Assembly (NCBI GenBank): GCA_902774015.1 | Contig: CACYHB010000005.1 | Span: 34,252 to 98,251 of the forward strand | From: Oscillospiraceae bacterium | GTDB taxonomy: Bacteria; Bacillota; Clostridia; Oscillospirales; Oscillospiraceae | DNA: 64,000 bases | Direction: 5' to 3' | Shown here: positions 1 through 8,216 of the stretch, in pieces | Position numbering within the stretch: position 1 is the stretch's first letter | How the letters are laid out: each line of letters begins with the position of its first letter | Program-made: the position numbers and the translations under genes | The notes under the pieces: generated by a model | Database searches by the model: none | What the model was told of the DNA's origin: nothing | What the model saw: the letters and a program-made list of their open reading frames with translations, nothing else

Positions 1-2094
1 AGGATGGCCGCCGGGGATCTGCCGGTGCGCGTGGCGCTGGACATCGGACCCATCGGCCAGCTTCTGGAGCCGCTGGGGACGCTGCGCTTCGAAGAGGCCT
101 ACGAGCTGTTTCGGGAGCAGGTCATTGCCGGCGCAGAGGCCGGCGCCGACCTGATCGTGATCGAGACCATGAGCGACCTCTATGAGGTCAAGGCCGCGGT
201 ACTGGCAGCCAAAGAGAACAGCAGCCTGCCCGTGTGGGTCACCATGACCTTTGAGAAGAACGGGCGCAGCTTCGTGGGGGCGACGGTCCCCGCCATGGCG
301 CTGACGCTGGACGGACTGGGCGTGGACGCCATGGGCTTCAACTGCAGCCTCGGCCCGCGGGAGCTGCTGCCCCTGGTCCGGGAGCTTCGGCAGTGGACCG
401 ACAAGCCCCTGATCCTCAAACCCAACGCGGGCCTGCCGGACCCCGCCACCGGGGAGTACGCCATGACCGCGGCCTCCTTTGCCCGGGAAATGGCGGCGGC
501 GCTGCCCCTGGGCGTGGAGATGATGGGCGGCTGCTGCGGAACGCGGCCCGATTTTATCCGCAGTCTCCGCGACTCTCTGCGCGGGGAGGCGGAGCCTGTG
601 CCTGCCCCCGTGCGCCGGCACGGCGTGTGCTCCGGGCGCTTTGCGGTGGGGATGGAGGGCGTGCGCGTCATCGGCGAGCGCATCAATCCCACCGGAAAAA
701 AGCGCTTTCAGCAGGCGCTGCGGGAAAACGACATCGACTATATCGTGCAGCGCGGCATCGAACAGCAGGACGCCGGCGCGGACATTCTGGACGTGAACGT
801 GGGCCTTCCCGGCGTGGACGAGCCCGCCATGATGGCGCGGGTGGTCAAAGCGCTGCAGAGCGTGTGCGACCTGCCCCTGCAGATTGACTCCTCCGACCCC
901 GCCGCCATCGAGGCGGGGCTGCGGGCCGTGAGCGGCAAGGCCATCGTCAATTCGGTGAACGGCCGACCCGAGGTGCTGGAGGCCATCCTGCCCCTGTGCA
1001 AAAAGTACGGCGCGGCGGTGGTGGGCCTCTGCATGGACGAAAAGGGCATCCCCGCCGACTGGCAGGGCCGCGCGGCCATCGCCCGGCGCATCCTGGACGC
1101 GGCGCTCGCCTGCGGCATTCCGAAGGAGGACGTGTATATCGACTGCCTGACGCTGACGGTGTCCGTGCAGCAGGAGCAGGCGCGGGAGACGCTGCGGGCG
1201 CTGCATTATGTGAAAGAAGAGCTGGGCCTGCACACGGTGCTGGGCGTGAGCAACATCTCCTTCGGCCTGCCCGCCAGGGAAAACATCACCCTCAGCTTTT
1301 TGACCCAGGCGCTGTACGCCGGGCTGGATCTGCCCATCGTGAATCCCAATCAGAGCGCCGTCATGGACGCCGTGGCCTCCTTCCGGGTCCTCTCGGGGGA
1401 GGATCGAAACAGCGAGGCCTATATCGGCCGTTTCGCCTCCCGGGAGGAGAAAAAGCCGGCTGCGGCCGAGAGCGGAATGAGCATCGGCGACGCGATCCTG
1501 CGCGGACTAGGCGGCGAGACGGCGCGGCTTACGGTCAAGGCGCTGATGGAGCGGGATGAGCTCTCCGTCATCAACGAACTGCTGATCCCGGCGCTTGACC
1601 GGGTGGGCGAGAAATACGAAAAGCAGGAGATCTTCCTGCCGCAGCTCATCTCTGCGGCCAACGCCGCCTGCGAGGGCTTTGAGCTCATCAAGGCCCGCAT
1701 CTCCCGCCGCGGCGGCGAGAGCGTGTCCAAGGGGAAAATCATCCTTGCCACCGTGCAGGGGGACATCCACGACATCGGCAAGAACATCGTGCGCGTGGTT
1801 CTGGAGAACTACGGCTACACGGTCATCGATCTGGGGCGGGACGTGCCGGTCCAGGACGTGGTGGACGCCGCCATCCGGGAAAACGCGCGGCTGGTGGGCC
1901 TCTCGGCCCTGATGACCACCACGGTGGTGAGCATGCGCGATACCATCGCCGCCCTGCGCCGCAGCGGCCACGACTGTAAGATCATGGTGGGCGGCGCGGT
2001 ACTGACGGAGGATTACGCCGCGCAGATCGGCGCGGATTACTATGCGAAGGACGCCAAGCAGAGTGTGGACATCGCCAGAAAGGTGCTGGGGTAA
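1..2094 (+). CDS. metH: Methionine synthase (cobalamin-dependent), 5'-truncated by the window edge
   Basis: Transfers a methyl group from methyltetrahydrofolate to homocysteine through cobalamin. The reading frame is open from base 1, and the first residues lie inside the homocysteine-binding barrel, so the ATG at 4 is internal and the true start is upstream. Visible in order: the end of the homocysteine S-methyltransferase domain with its zinc-ligand motif GGCCGT near residue 175, a pterin-binding domain from about residue 219 (VIGERINPTGKKR), the helical cap, and the B12-binding domain with DIHDIGKN carrying the axial histidine near residue 590. The protein ends right after the B12 domain. 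The AdoMet reactivation domain of E. coli MetH is absent, as is common in Clostridia. It is followed at once by metF. Confidence 0.93.
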   Translation, partial: RMAAGDLPVRVALDIGPIGQLLEPLGTLRFEEAYELFREQVIAGAEAGADLIVIETMSDLYEVKAAVLAAKENSSLPVWVTMTFEKNGRSFVGATVPAMALTLDGLGVDAMGFNCSLGPRELLPLVRELRQWTDKPLILKPNAGLPDPATGEYAMTAASFAREMAAALPLGVEMMGGCCGTRPDFIRSLRDSLRGEAEPVPAPVRRHGVCSGRFAVGMEGVRVIGERINPTGKKRFQQALRENDIDYIVQRGIEQQDAGADILDVNVGLPGVDEPAMMARVVKALQSVCDLPLQIDSSDPAAIEAGLRAVSGKAIVNSVNGRPEVLEAILPLCKKYGAAVVGLCMDEKGIPADWQGRAAIARRILDAALACGIPKEDVYIDCLTLTVSVQQEQARETLRALHYVKEELGLHTVLGVSNISFGLPARENITLSFLTQALYAGLDLPIVNPNQSAVMDAVASFRVLSGEDRNSEAYIGRFASREEKKPAAAESGMSIGDAILRGLGGETARLTVKALMERDELSVINELLIPALDRVGEKYEKQEIFLPQLISAANAACEGFELIKARISRRGGESVSKGKIILATVQGDIHDIGKNIVRVVLENYGYTVIDLGRDVPVQDVVDAAIRENARLVGLSALMTTTVVSMRDTIAALRRSGHDCKIMVGGAVLTEDYAAQIGADYYAKDAKQSVDIARKVLG

Positions 2095-2958
2095 ATGGAG
2101 AAGAAAAGCAAATTCTGGGATTCCCTGTGCGATCCTGCGTTGCGGCCCTTCGCCGTGGAGCTGGACAGCCCGGCCGGCCCCGAGGCGGCGGCCTTTCTGG
2201 CCGGCGCCCGGGAACTGCAGGCGCACGGCGCGGACCTGATCACCGTAGCCGACTGCCCCATGGGCCGGGTGCGCGCGGACGCGGGCATCATGGCGTGCAA
2301 GCTGCGCCGTGAGCTCGGGATGGAGACGCTGCCGCATATGAGCTGCCGGGACCGCAACTGGATCGCGGTGCAGTCTCTGCTCTTCGGCTTCGTGGCCGAG
2401 GGGATCGAGAACATGCTCCTTGTGACCGGCGACCCGGTGCCGCCGGAATACCGGGAAGAGGCCCACGGGGTCTATCACTTCAACTCCCGCGAACTGATCA
2501 GCCGTGTGCGCGGCCTCGATCTGCCGCTGCGGCTGTTCGCGGCGCTGAATGTGAACGCCCGAAATTTCGAGGTGGAGCTGAAGCTGGCGCAGCAGAAGGA
2601 GGAGAGCGGCGCAGTGGGTTTTCTGACGCAGCCCGTCCTCTCCCGACGCGGACTCGAGAATCTGCGCCTCGCACGGGAAGCGCTGAACGGAAAGCTCCTG
2701 GGCGGCATCATGCCCATCGTGTCCCGGCGAAACGCGATCTTTCTGCAGCGGGAGGTCCACGGCGTGGTGGTGGACGACAGCCTCATCGCCCGCTATGAAG
2801 GCGCCGATCGGGCGCGCGGGGAGACGCTCGCTCTGGAGATCTCCGCCGAAGCCGCCCGGGCCATGCGCCCCTGGGTGGACGGCTACTATCTCATGACGCC
2901 CTTCGGCCGCACCGCTCTCGTCTGTCGGATCATGGAAGCGATCCGCACGGGATCCTGA
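2095..2958 (+). CDS. metF: Methylenetetrahydrofolate reductase family protein
   Basis: A 287-residue MetF/MTHFR-type TIM barrel that should produce the methyltetrahydrofolate used by the neighbouring methionine synthase. Family-like segments are the folate/FAD-site region with ADLITVADCP near residue 45, LLVTGDPVP near residue 105, and FLTQPV near residue 185. The ATG directly follows the metH stop codon with no gap, so the two are translationally coupled. Length is typical of the bacterial enzyme. No separate electron-donating partner (MetV type) is visible here. A perfect hairpin terminator follows. The reductant and exact donor specificity cannot be read from sequence. Confidence 0.87.
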   Translation: MEKKSKFWDSLCDPALRPFAVELDSPAGPEAAAFLAGARELQAHGADLITVADCPMGRVRADAGIMACKLRRELGMETLPHMSCRDRNWIAVQSLLFGFVAEGIENMLLVTGDPVPPEYREEAHGVYHFNSRELISRVRGLDLPLRLFAALNVNARNFEVELKLAQQKEESGAVGFLTQPVLSRRGLENLRLAREALNGKLLGGIMPIVSRRNAIFLQREVHGVVVDDSLIARYEGADRARGETLALEISAEAARAMRPWVDGYYLMTPFGRTALVCRIMEAIRTGS

Positions 2959-2966
2959 CAAAAAAT

Positions 2967-2997
2967 CAGCCCGCACGTCTGTGCGGGCTGAAGTGTT
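2967..2997 (+). terminator. Intrinsic terminator after metF
   Basis: A perfect 10-bp stem (CAGCCCGCAC / GTGCGGGCTG) with a GTCT loop is followed by AAGTGTTTT. A-rich sequence on the other side (2961-2965) means it could also terminate the convergent minus-strand lipoprotein gene. Confidence 0.8.
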
Positions 2998-3009
2998 TTA
3001 CGGGTGTGT

Positions 3010-3741
3010 TTACGCTGCAAAGGGGACCACGTCGCTGATCTGGGCGTTGCCGTCCAGGTCGGCGTACACGGTGACGATGGCGCAGCCGTGCTCGCCGCCG
3101 TCCACGGGAATGGTCTCGCAGACGAAGCGGTAGTTGGTGCCGGAGACCAGCTGCGTGGCCAGCAGGGCGAGGGGCTTGAAGCCCATGCCGGTGTAACCTT
3201 CCATCGCCTTGTCAAAGATGGCCTGGAGCTCGGCGTTGACGCTGTTGTCTTCACCGGCCTGGCTCCAGCCGCCGGGCAGATCATTGATGCCGGTCTCGGC
3301 GCCGGAGTCGTACACGTCCAGCACGCTTGCGTTGCCCTCCAGATCCTCATAGACCGTGACGATGGCGTAGGTCTCTGCAGGCTGCGCGGTCACGGTTGCG
3401 ACGCGGCAGAGGAAGGCGTGGTTGCGGCCGGCCACCAGCTGGCTGCCCAGATAGGCCACGGGGGCGTAGGTCGCGCCCAGCAGCTTTTCGGTGGCCTTGC
3501 CCAGCAGATTCTCCATGTCCACAGTGACGACCGGGGTCTCGGCGGGGGTCCAGCCGCCCAGCAGGAAGGCTCCGCCCTCCTCGGCGGGGGCTTCTTCAGC
3601 GGCGGGGGCTTCTTCAGCGGCGGGGGCTTCTTCAGCGGCGGGAGCTTCCTCGGCGGCGGGCTGTTCGGCGCTCTTCTGGCCGCAGGCGGCGAGACTGAAC
3701 AGCATGGCGGCACAAAGGAGCATAAGGATCATTTTCTTCAT
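3010..3741 (-). CDS. Lipoprotein with two cystatin-like repeats
   Basis: A 243-residue exported lipoprotein. The signal peptide ends in a lipobox (LAAC, lipidated Cys at 20). A low-complexity linker of four near-identical PAAEEA-type units follows, then two homologous domains of about 90 residues. Each domain contains GGW, a QLVAG or QLVSG loop followed by N-[HY]-x-F-[LV]-C, and a final IVTVY-x-DL-x-GNA strand. The Q-x-V-x-G loop followed by Asn-aromatic matches the signature of cystatin/stefin cysteine-protease inhibitors. Function as a surface protease inhibitor is inferred, not shown. The start at 3741 is preferred because AGAGG lies 8 nt upstream; an ATG at 3747 is only 3 nt from it. It stands alone, convergent with metF. 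Confidence 0.75.
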   Translation of the reverse strand: MKKMILMLLCAAMLFSLAACGQKSAEQPAAEEAPAAEEAPAAEEAPAAEEAPAEEGGAFLLGGWTPAETPVVTVDMENLLGKATEKLLGATYAPVAYLGSQLVAGRNHAFLCRVATVTAQPAETYAIVTVYEDLEGNASVLDVYDSGAETGINDLPGGWSQAGEDNSVNAELQAIFDKAMEGYTGMGFKPLALLATQLVSGTNYRFVCETIPVDGGEHGCAIVTVYADLDGNAQISDVVPFAA

Positions 3742-3853
3742 GTTCATTTACCTCTTTTTTCCAAAAGTCGTTTTGTATGGATCAAAGCTGTACCTTCGTA
3801 CATCCCTTGATACGAGGTTTTTGCCCGTATGGCCGGACGGCCTCAGGGCGCTG

Positions 3854-4540
3854 TCAGCGGAGCTCCTGCCTGCCGGTTCTCCCATGGGCCGCCCGTGCCG
3901 CGGCGAGCAGCAGCCGGGCCAGCAGCAGCACCAGCAGGATCATGAGCGCGATGGCGTAAGCCGCGCCGATCCCCAGCGTGGTATAGCCTGCCGTCTCCGG
4001 CATCCAGCCGAACCAGCCGGCCGGCGCGCCGTAGTTCAAAAAGGGGTAGGGGGCCGTCATGCTCCCGCGGCCCCAGCGCAGGCCCAGCGCGCCGAGAAGG
4101 AAGATAAACAGAAGCCACAGCGCGGGCGGGATCGCGGCAAAAAGCGCGTGCCCTCTGCGCCAGGGATAGTCCGTGTCGTGCAGCAGAAAGTCCGTGATCG
4201 TCAGGATCGGGGTGATCACATGCAGGCACAGGCTCGCCCAGTGGTCCTGCCGATAAGCGGCGAGGATGCCGCCGGGCATGATCGGGCCGAGTACCAGCAG
4301 ATACACCAGAAAGGTCAGGAAAATGGAGACGGCCGCCATGTATTTCCAGAGGCGAAGCGCGCGCTGCCGCCGAGGCGGCGAGAACAGCTGCAGCAGGACG
4401 ACAAAGGCCGTGAACACGTTGGACAGCTGCGTAAAAAACGTAAAGCCGATGGGCCAGTGCAGCAGCATGACAACGGCGTAGCCCGTGGACAGCAGGATGC
4501 CGACGCGCAGGAAACAGGCCGTTTTTGGCATGGTTTTCAA
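3854..4540 (-). CDS. Pr6Pr-like (FAR-17a/AIG1-related) integral membrane protein
   Basis: A 228-residue protein with about six hydrophobic segments. Its pattern recalls the Pr6Pr/FAR-17a-AIG1 membrane family: an early FFTQLSNVF helix, a central LHVITPILTITDFLL segment, and a late APYPFLNYG loop. The molecular function of bacterial members is not established. The frame opens with TTG at 4540, which has GAGG 10 nt upstream; the first ATG (4531) would shorten it by three residues. It is transcribed divergently from the polysaccharide operon and shows no clear link to it. Family assignment rests on remembered motif order, so treat it as moderate. Confidence 0.65.
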   Translation of the reverse strand: MKTMPKTACFLRVGILLSTGYAVVMLLHWPIGFTFFTQLSNVFTAFVVLLQLFSPPRRQRALRLWKYMAAVSIFLTFLVYLLVLGPIMPGGILAAYRQDHWASLCLHVITPILTITDFLLHDTDYPWRRGHALFAAIPPALWLLFIFLLGALGLRWGRGSMTAPYPFLNYGAPAGWFGWMPETAGYTTLGIGAAYAIALMILLVLLLARLLLAAARAAHGRTGRQELR

Positions 4541-4866
4541 GAAAAAACTACCTCATTCGGATGGATCGGACAGAGGATGCAAACGCTTGTTTTTCAGTAT
4601 AGCCGCCGAAAAGCGGCCTGTCAAGCCAAAGCCCGCGACGCTGATGATATGCGGTGCATAGGTGCGCCGGCGGGCAGCCTGCAGGAAAGCGAAAGATCCC
4701 GGGAATCCGGTGCCTTGTGATTATCACCAATTGACGCTTTTTGGAAATCATGAGCTTTTTTAAGTATGACGAATTGCGTTCTTCCTCTCTCTATGATAAA
4801 ATGTCCTAATGGAAAAGCCGCAGTTAGACAATTTTGATTCCAGAAGGCAGCAGAGGATTTGAACGC
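4541..4866. other. Divergent intergenic region ahead of the polysaccharide operon
   Basis: This 326-base gap separates the minus-strand membrane-protein gene from the plus-strand glycosyltransferase gene. It contains the operon promoter at 4774-4802 and a leader of about 60 nt. The rest (4560-4770) shows no convincing gene, terminator or RNA structure. Confidence 0.6.
4774..4802 (+). promoter_or_regulatory. Promoter of the polysaccharide operon
   Basis: TTGCGT at 4774-4779, a 17-bp spacer, and TAAAAT at 4797-4802 with an extended TG at 4794-4795. It lies 65 bp upstream of the first glycosyltransferase start. It is the only good promoter I see ahead of the 21-kb run of same-strand genes. Confidence 0.6.
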
Positions 4867-6012
4867 ATGAGAAGAGCGCTGATTGTTACATCCATAGGGG
4901 GGTTCCTCCCGCAGTTTGAGATGAATGACGTGCGCATCCTGCAGGATTATGGGATGGAGGTACACTATGCCTCGGATTTTCAAGAGCCCTTTTATCATCT
5001 GGATCTGGATCAGCTGCGCGAGCAGGGGATCCGTCCGCATGCGGTTTCCATCCACAAGAGTCCTGCCGCGATCCTGCGGAATCTGAAAGCCTTTTTCGAG
5101 ATCCGGAAACTGATCGACCGGGAAGAGATCGACCTCGTTCACTGCCATAATCCCCTGGGCGGGGCCGTGGGACGGCTCGCCGCCGCCGCGAGCCGAAGAA
5201 AGCCGAAGGTGATCTATACAGCCCACGGTTTTCACTTTTACATAGGCGCGCCGCTGCTCAACTGGCTGCTGTTCTATCCGGTGGAGCGCCTGCTCGCGCA
5301 TTTCACCGACGTCATCATAACGATCAATGCCGAGGACCGGGAACGGGCCAAGACCTTCCGGCTGCGGCGCGGGGGCAGGGTTTATCGGATCCACGGCGTG
5401 GGCGTCGATATGAACCGCTTTCGTCCGCAGCCCCAGAAAAGGCAGGAGATGCGCGCCAGGCTCGGCATCCCGGAGGATGGGTTCCACGTGGTTACGGCAG
5501 CGGAGCTGAACGAAAACAAGAACCAGAGCGCCGTGATCCGCGCCATCGCCGCCATGGAGGATCCCGCGGTCTATTACAGTATCTGCGGAAAGGGCTCCAC
5601 GGCGGAAAAGCTGCGGGAGGAAATCGACGCGCAGGGCCTGGGAGAGCATGTCCGGCTGGTGGGTTACCGCCATGATATTGAGGACGTCCTCCAGAGCGCG
5701 GACTGCTTCGCCTTCCCCTCTTTCCGGGAAGGGCTGGGCGTCGCTGCGGTTGAGGCGCTGGCCTGCGGGGTGCCGCTGATCGCCTCCGACAACCGCGGGA
5801 CCAGGGAATACCTGCAGGATCAGGTGAACGGCTTCCGCTGCGGCGCTTCCGATCCGCCGAGCTTTACCCGCGCCCTGGAGCGTCTGAAGGCCGACGCCGC
5901 GCTGCGCAAGCGGATCAGCAGCTGCTGCCGTGCTTCCGTCTCCCGCTTTTCGGTGGAGGACACGGACAGAAGAATGAGAAAAATCTACAGGGAAGTAATC
6001 CATGAACAATAA
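4867..6012 (+). CDS. Glycosyltransferase family 4
   Basis: A 381-residue GT-B fold retaining glycosyltransferase, probably cytoplasmic and adding a sugar to a lipid-linked glycan. The N-terminal domain has the family-typical LVHCHNPLGG and YTAHGFHFYIG segments. The C-terminal domain has FPSFREGLGVAAVEALACG, the nucleotide-sugar-binding E-x7-E motif of GT4 enzymes, preceded by LVGYRHDIEDVL. The start at 4867 (MRRALIVTS) has AGAGGA 9 nt upstream and puts the Rossmann strand at the N-terminus; an upstream TTG at 4834 would add an atypical tail. It is the first gene of the operon and overlaps the next by 11 bases. Donor sugar is unknown. Confidence 0.88.
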   Translation: MRRALIVTSIGGFLPQFEMNDVRILQDYGMEVHYASDFQEPFYHLDLDQLREQGIRPHAVSIHKSPAAILRNLKAFFEIRKLIDREEIDLVHCHNPLGGAVGRLAAAASRRKPKVIYTAHGFHFYIGAPLLNWLLFYPVERLLAHFTDVIITINAEDRERAKTFRLRRGGRVYRIHGVGVDMNRFRPQPQKRQEMRARLGIPEDGFHVVTAAELNENKNQSAVIRAIAAMEDPAVYYSICGKGSTAEKLREEIDAQGLGEHVRLVGYRHDIEDVLQSADCFAFPSFREGLGVAAVEALACGVPLIASDNRGTREYLQDQVNGFRCGASDPPSFTRALERLKADAALRKRISSCCRASVSRFSVEDTDRRMRKIYREVIHEQ

Positions 6013-6967
6013 TATGGACGAGATGGACGAGCCGATGAAGACGGAACCGGTTAAAGTATCCGTTATCATGGGCGTATACAACCAGACGGACAGGACCGCG
6101 CTGGACGAGGCGGTGGATTCCATTCTGGCACAGACGATGCCGGATTTTGAATTCATCATATATGATGACGGTTCTTTCCCGGAAGCGGCGCGCTATATCC
6201 GGAAACAGGGTGAAAAGGACCCCCGCATCCGCATCTGCGGACACGAGCAGAATCACGGGCTTGCCTTTTCCCTCAATGCCTGCGCCTCTCTTGCGCGCGG
6301 GCAATACATAGCGAGAATGGACGCGGACGACGTGGCTGCTCCGGAGCGCCTGGAGCGGCAGACCCGCTTTATGGACACCCACCCGGAAGTGGACTGGTGC
6401 GGCTCCAACGCCTATCTGTTTGACGGGAAGACCGTGTGGGGCTGCCGCGAGATGCCGGAGCGCCCCTCGGCGGAGGATTATCTGCGTTTTTCCCCCTATA
6501 TCCACCCGACGGTGATGTACCGCAGGGAACTGCTGGAAAAGGTCCGGTACAACACGCGCAACGAGCTGCTCCACTGCGAAGATTACGAGATCTTCATGCG
6601 GCTGCTGCGCAAAGGATATCACGGATACAACATCCAGGAAAACCTGCTGTATTACCGGGAGAACATGGCCAGCTACAATCGCAGGACCATTCGGCACCGC
6701 GTGAACGAGACGAAGGTGCGCTATCAGAATTTCAAACGCCTGGGGATCCTCTTCCCCAAGGGCTGGTTTTTCGTACTCAGACCGCTTCTGGGGATCGTGG
6801 TTCCGAAACGCCTGATCCAGGAGCACAAGAGAAAAGAAAGCGAAAAGATCTATGCTGCAAAACGAGAAAAGGCTTCGGTATTACGAACGGGCGATCGGAA
6901 GAGATCCCCGGCTGAAGTCGGCGATCCGGCGGTACAGGGAAGAGAGACCGCAGCTTCCGCAAGATGA
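6002..6967 (+). CDS. Glycosyltransferase family 2
   Basis: A 321-residue GT-A fold enzyme. Visible are VSVIMGVYNQ at the N-terminus, IIYDDGS, and the DxD-type metal and nucleotide-sugar motif ARMDADD near residue 108, then an acceptor region with CEDYEIFMRLLRKG. It should add one sugar to the glycan built by this locus. The start overlaps the previous gene. The last 38 codons overlap the following gene by 116 bases in another frame and read as a basic, low-information tail (RKRSPAEVGDPAVQGRETAA). The overlap suggests that an ancestral stop near 6870 was lost or shifted. Confidence 0.86.
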   Translation: MNNNMDEMDEPMKTEPVKVSVIMGVYNQTDRTALDEAVDSILAQTMPDFEFIIYDDGSFPEAARYIRKQGEKDPRIRICGHEQNHGLAFSLNACASLARGQYIARMDADDVAAPERLERQTRFMDTHPEVDWCGSNAYLFDGKTVWGCREMPERPSAEDYLRFSPYIHPTVMYRRELLEKVRYNTRNELLHCEDYEIFMRLLRKGYHGYNIQENLLYYRENMASYNRRTIRHRVNETKVRYQNFKRLGILFPKGWFFVLRPLLGIVVPKRLIQEHKRKESEKIYAAKREKASVLRTGDRKRSPAEVGDPAVQGRETAASAR

Positions 6968-8198
6968 GCTCCTTTACCTCTGCTCCTTCGCGCCTGCCGT
7001 TCTGGCGTTTGCGGAGTGGGTGCTGAGACAGGCGCGGGCGAGCGGAAAGAAACGGCTCTATTTCCTCGCAAGGGACGCCTACCCCGTCTATCTCGCCGCC
7101 CGGCGCCTGTGCGCGTCCGGCGCTCCGGCGCTTGACTGCAGATATCTGCACGTTTCACGCTATTCCCTGCGAATGGCGGAGTACGGGCTGATGGGCCCGG
7201 CCTGCACGGAACGGCTTTGCGTGGGGGGTATCCGCGTGACGCTGCGCAAGATCCTGGCGCGCGGCGGCGTGGAGGATCTGGCGTCCGTCCTGGCGGAAGA
7301 GCTGGGCATGGCCGGTGAAGAGGACAGGGTGCTGAACTACCCCGAGATCCTGGCGCTCAGGCCGCGCCTGCAGGCGAGCGAGCGCTTCCTCGCGGCCGTT
7401 GCGGAACGCTCGAAACGGGTTTTCCCCGACGTTATGCGCTATCTGGAGCAGGAGGGCCTGCTGGAGGACGTGCCCTGGGCGCTGGTGGACAGCGGCTGGA
7501 TCGGGACGCTGCAGCAGACGATGGAGAGGCTCCTGCGGAGCCGCCGCCCGGATATGCGCCTGGAGGGCTATTATTTCGGCCTGTATGAGGTCCCGGCAGG
7601 GGCCCGGCGGGACGCCTACCGCTGCTTCTACTTTTCCCCCGCCTCCGGCCTGCGGCGAAAGGTTTTATTCAGCAATTGCCTCTTTGAGACGCTCTGCTCC
7701 GCTCCCGAAGGGATGACGCTGCGCTATGCGCCGGCTGCGGACGGCAGGATGGCTCCTGTGCTGCAGGGCGAGGGACTCAACAGGGCACGCATGGAGCGAT
7801 ACTGCGCGATGATCGATCGCCTGGCGGAGCTGTACGGCGCCGGGAGAGGCGCGCCCGAAGTCTCCGTCCGCTGCGCTGAACTCCTCGGGACGCTGATGGC
7901 CAGACCCGGCGCCTGGGAGGCGGAAAGCTTCGGAGAACTGCGCTTCTGCGACGACGTGCTGGAAAACACCGTACAGCAGATCGCCGAACCCCTCGGCAGG
8001 CGGGAACTCCGGCAGCAGCGGCTCTGGAACAGAGCGCTGATCCTGCTGGGGATCCGAAAAGAAGCGCTGCGGGAGAGCGCGTGGCCGGAGGGCAGTCTGG
8101 CCCGCTCGGCCGACAGCACCGTCCTGGACTTTGCCCGGATACGGCTGTACAAGCTCCTCGTCTATCTCAGAAAAACATGGAAAACCGCACGGCGGTAA
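6852..8198 (+). CDS. COG5610-type C-terminal domain protein without a HAD domain
   Basis: A 448-residue protein matching the C-terminal half of the protein at 23096-25129. The shared features are a YFLARDAYPVY segment (FLSRDGDILK there) and a later LVDSGWIGTLQ segment (AVDIGWAGSG there). Those proteins belong to the COG5610-like group found in polysaccharide loci, usually with an N-terminal HAD hydrolase domain. Here the HAD part is absent. The biochemical activity is not established. The start at 6852 lies within the glycosyltransferase reading frame, and codon third positions in the overlap favour this frame. It is part of the polysaccharide operon and is followed by the ABC exporter permease gene. 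Confidence 0.65.
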   Translation: MLQNEKRLRYYERAIGRDPRLKSAIRRYREERPQLPQDELLYLCSFAPAVLAFAEWVLRQARASGKKRLYFLARDAYPVYLAARRLCASGAPALDCRYLHVSRYSLRMAEYGLMGPACTERLCVGGIRVTLRKILARGGVEDLASVLAEELGMAGEEDRVLNYPEILALRPRLQASERFLAAVAERSKRVFPDVMRYLEQEGLLEDVPWALVDSGWIGTLQQTMERLLRSRRPDMRLEGYYFGLYEVPAGARRDAYRCFYFSPASGLRRKVLFSNCLFETLCSAPEGMTLRYAPAADGRMAPVLQGEGLNRARMERYCAMIDRLAELYGAGRGAPEVSVRCAELLGTLMARPGAWEAESFGELRFCDDVLENTVQQIAEPLGRRELRQQRLWNRALILLGIRKEALRESAWPEGSLARSADSTVLDFARIRLYKLLVYLRKTWKTARR

Positions 8199-8216
8199 AA
8201 AGGAAAAGGAAAACCC

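Noticed and set aside
1-2094. Start codon for metH at base 4
   Set aside because: The protein at that point is already within the homocysteine-binding barrel and the frame is open to the window edge, so the gene begins upstream.
3571-3665. Short tandem DNA repeats that might suggest a repeat array
   Set aside because: They encode the PAAEEA-type linker of the lipoprotein in frame; spacing is 18 bases with no spacers, so this is not a CRISPR array.
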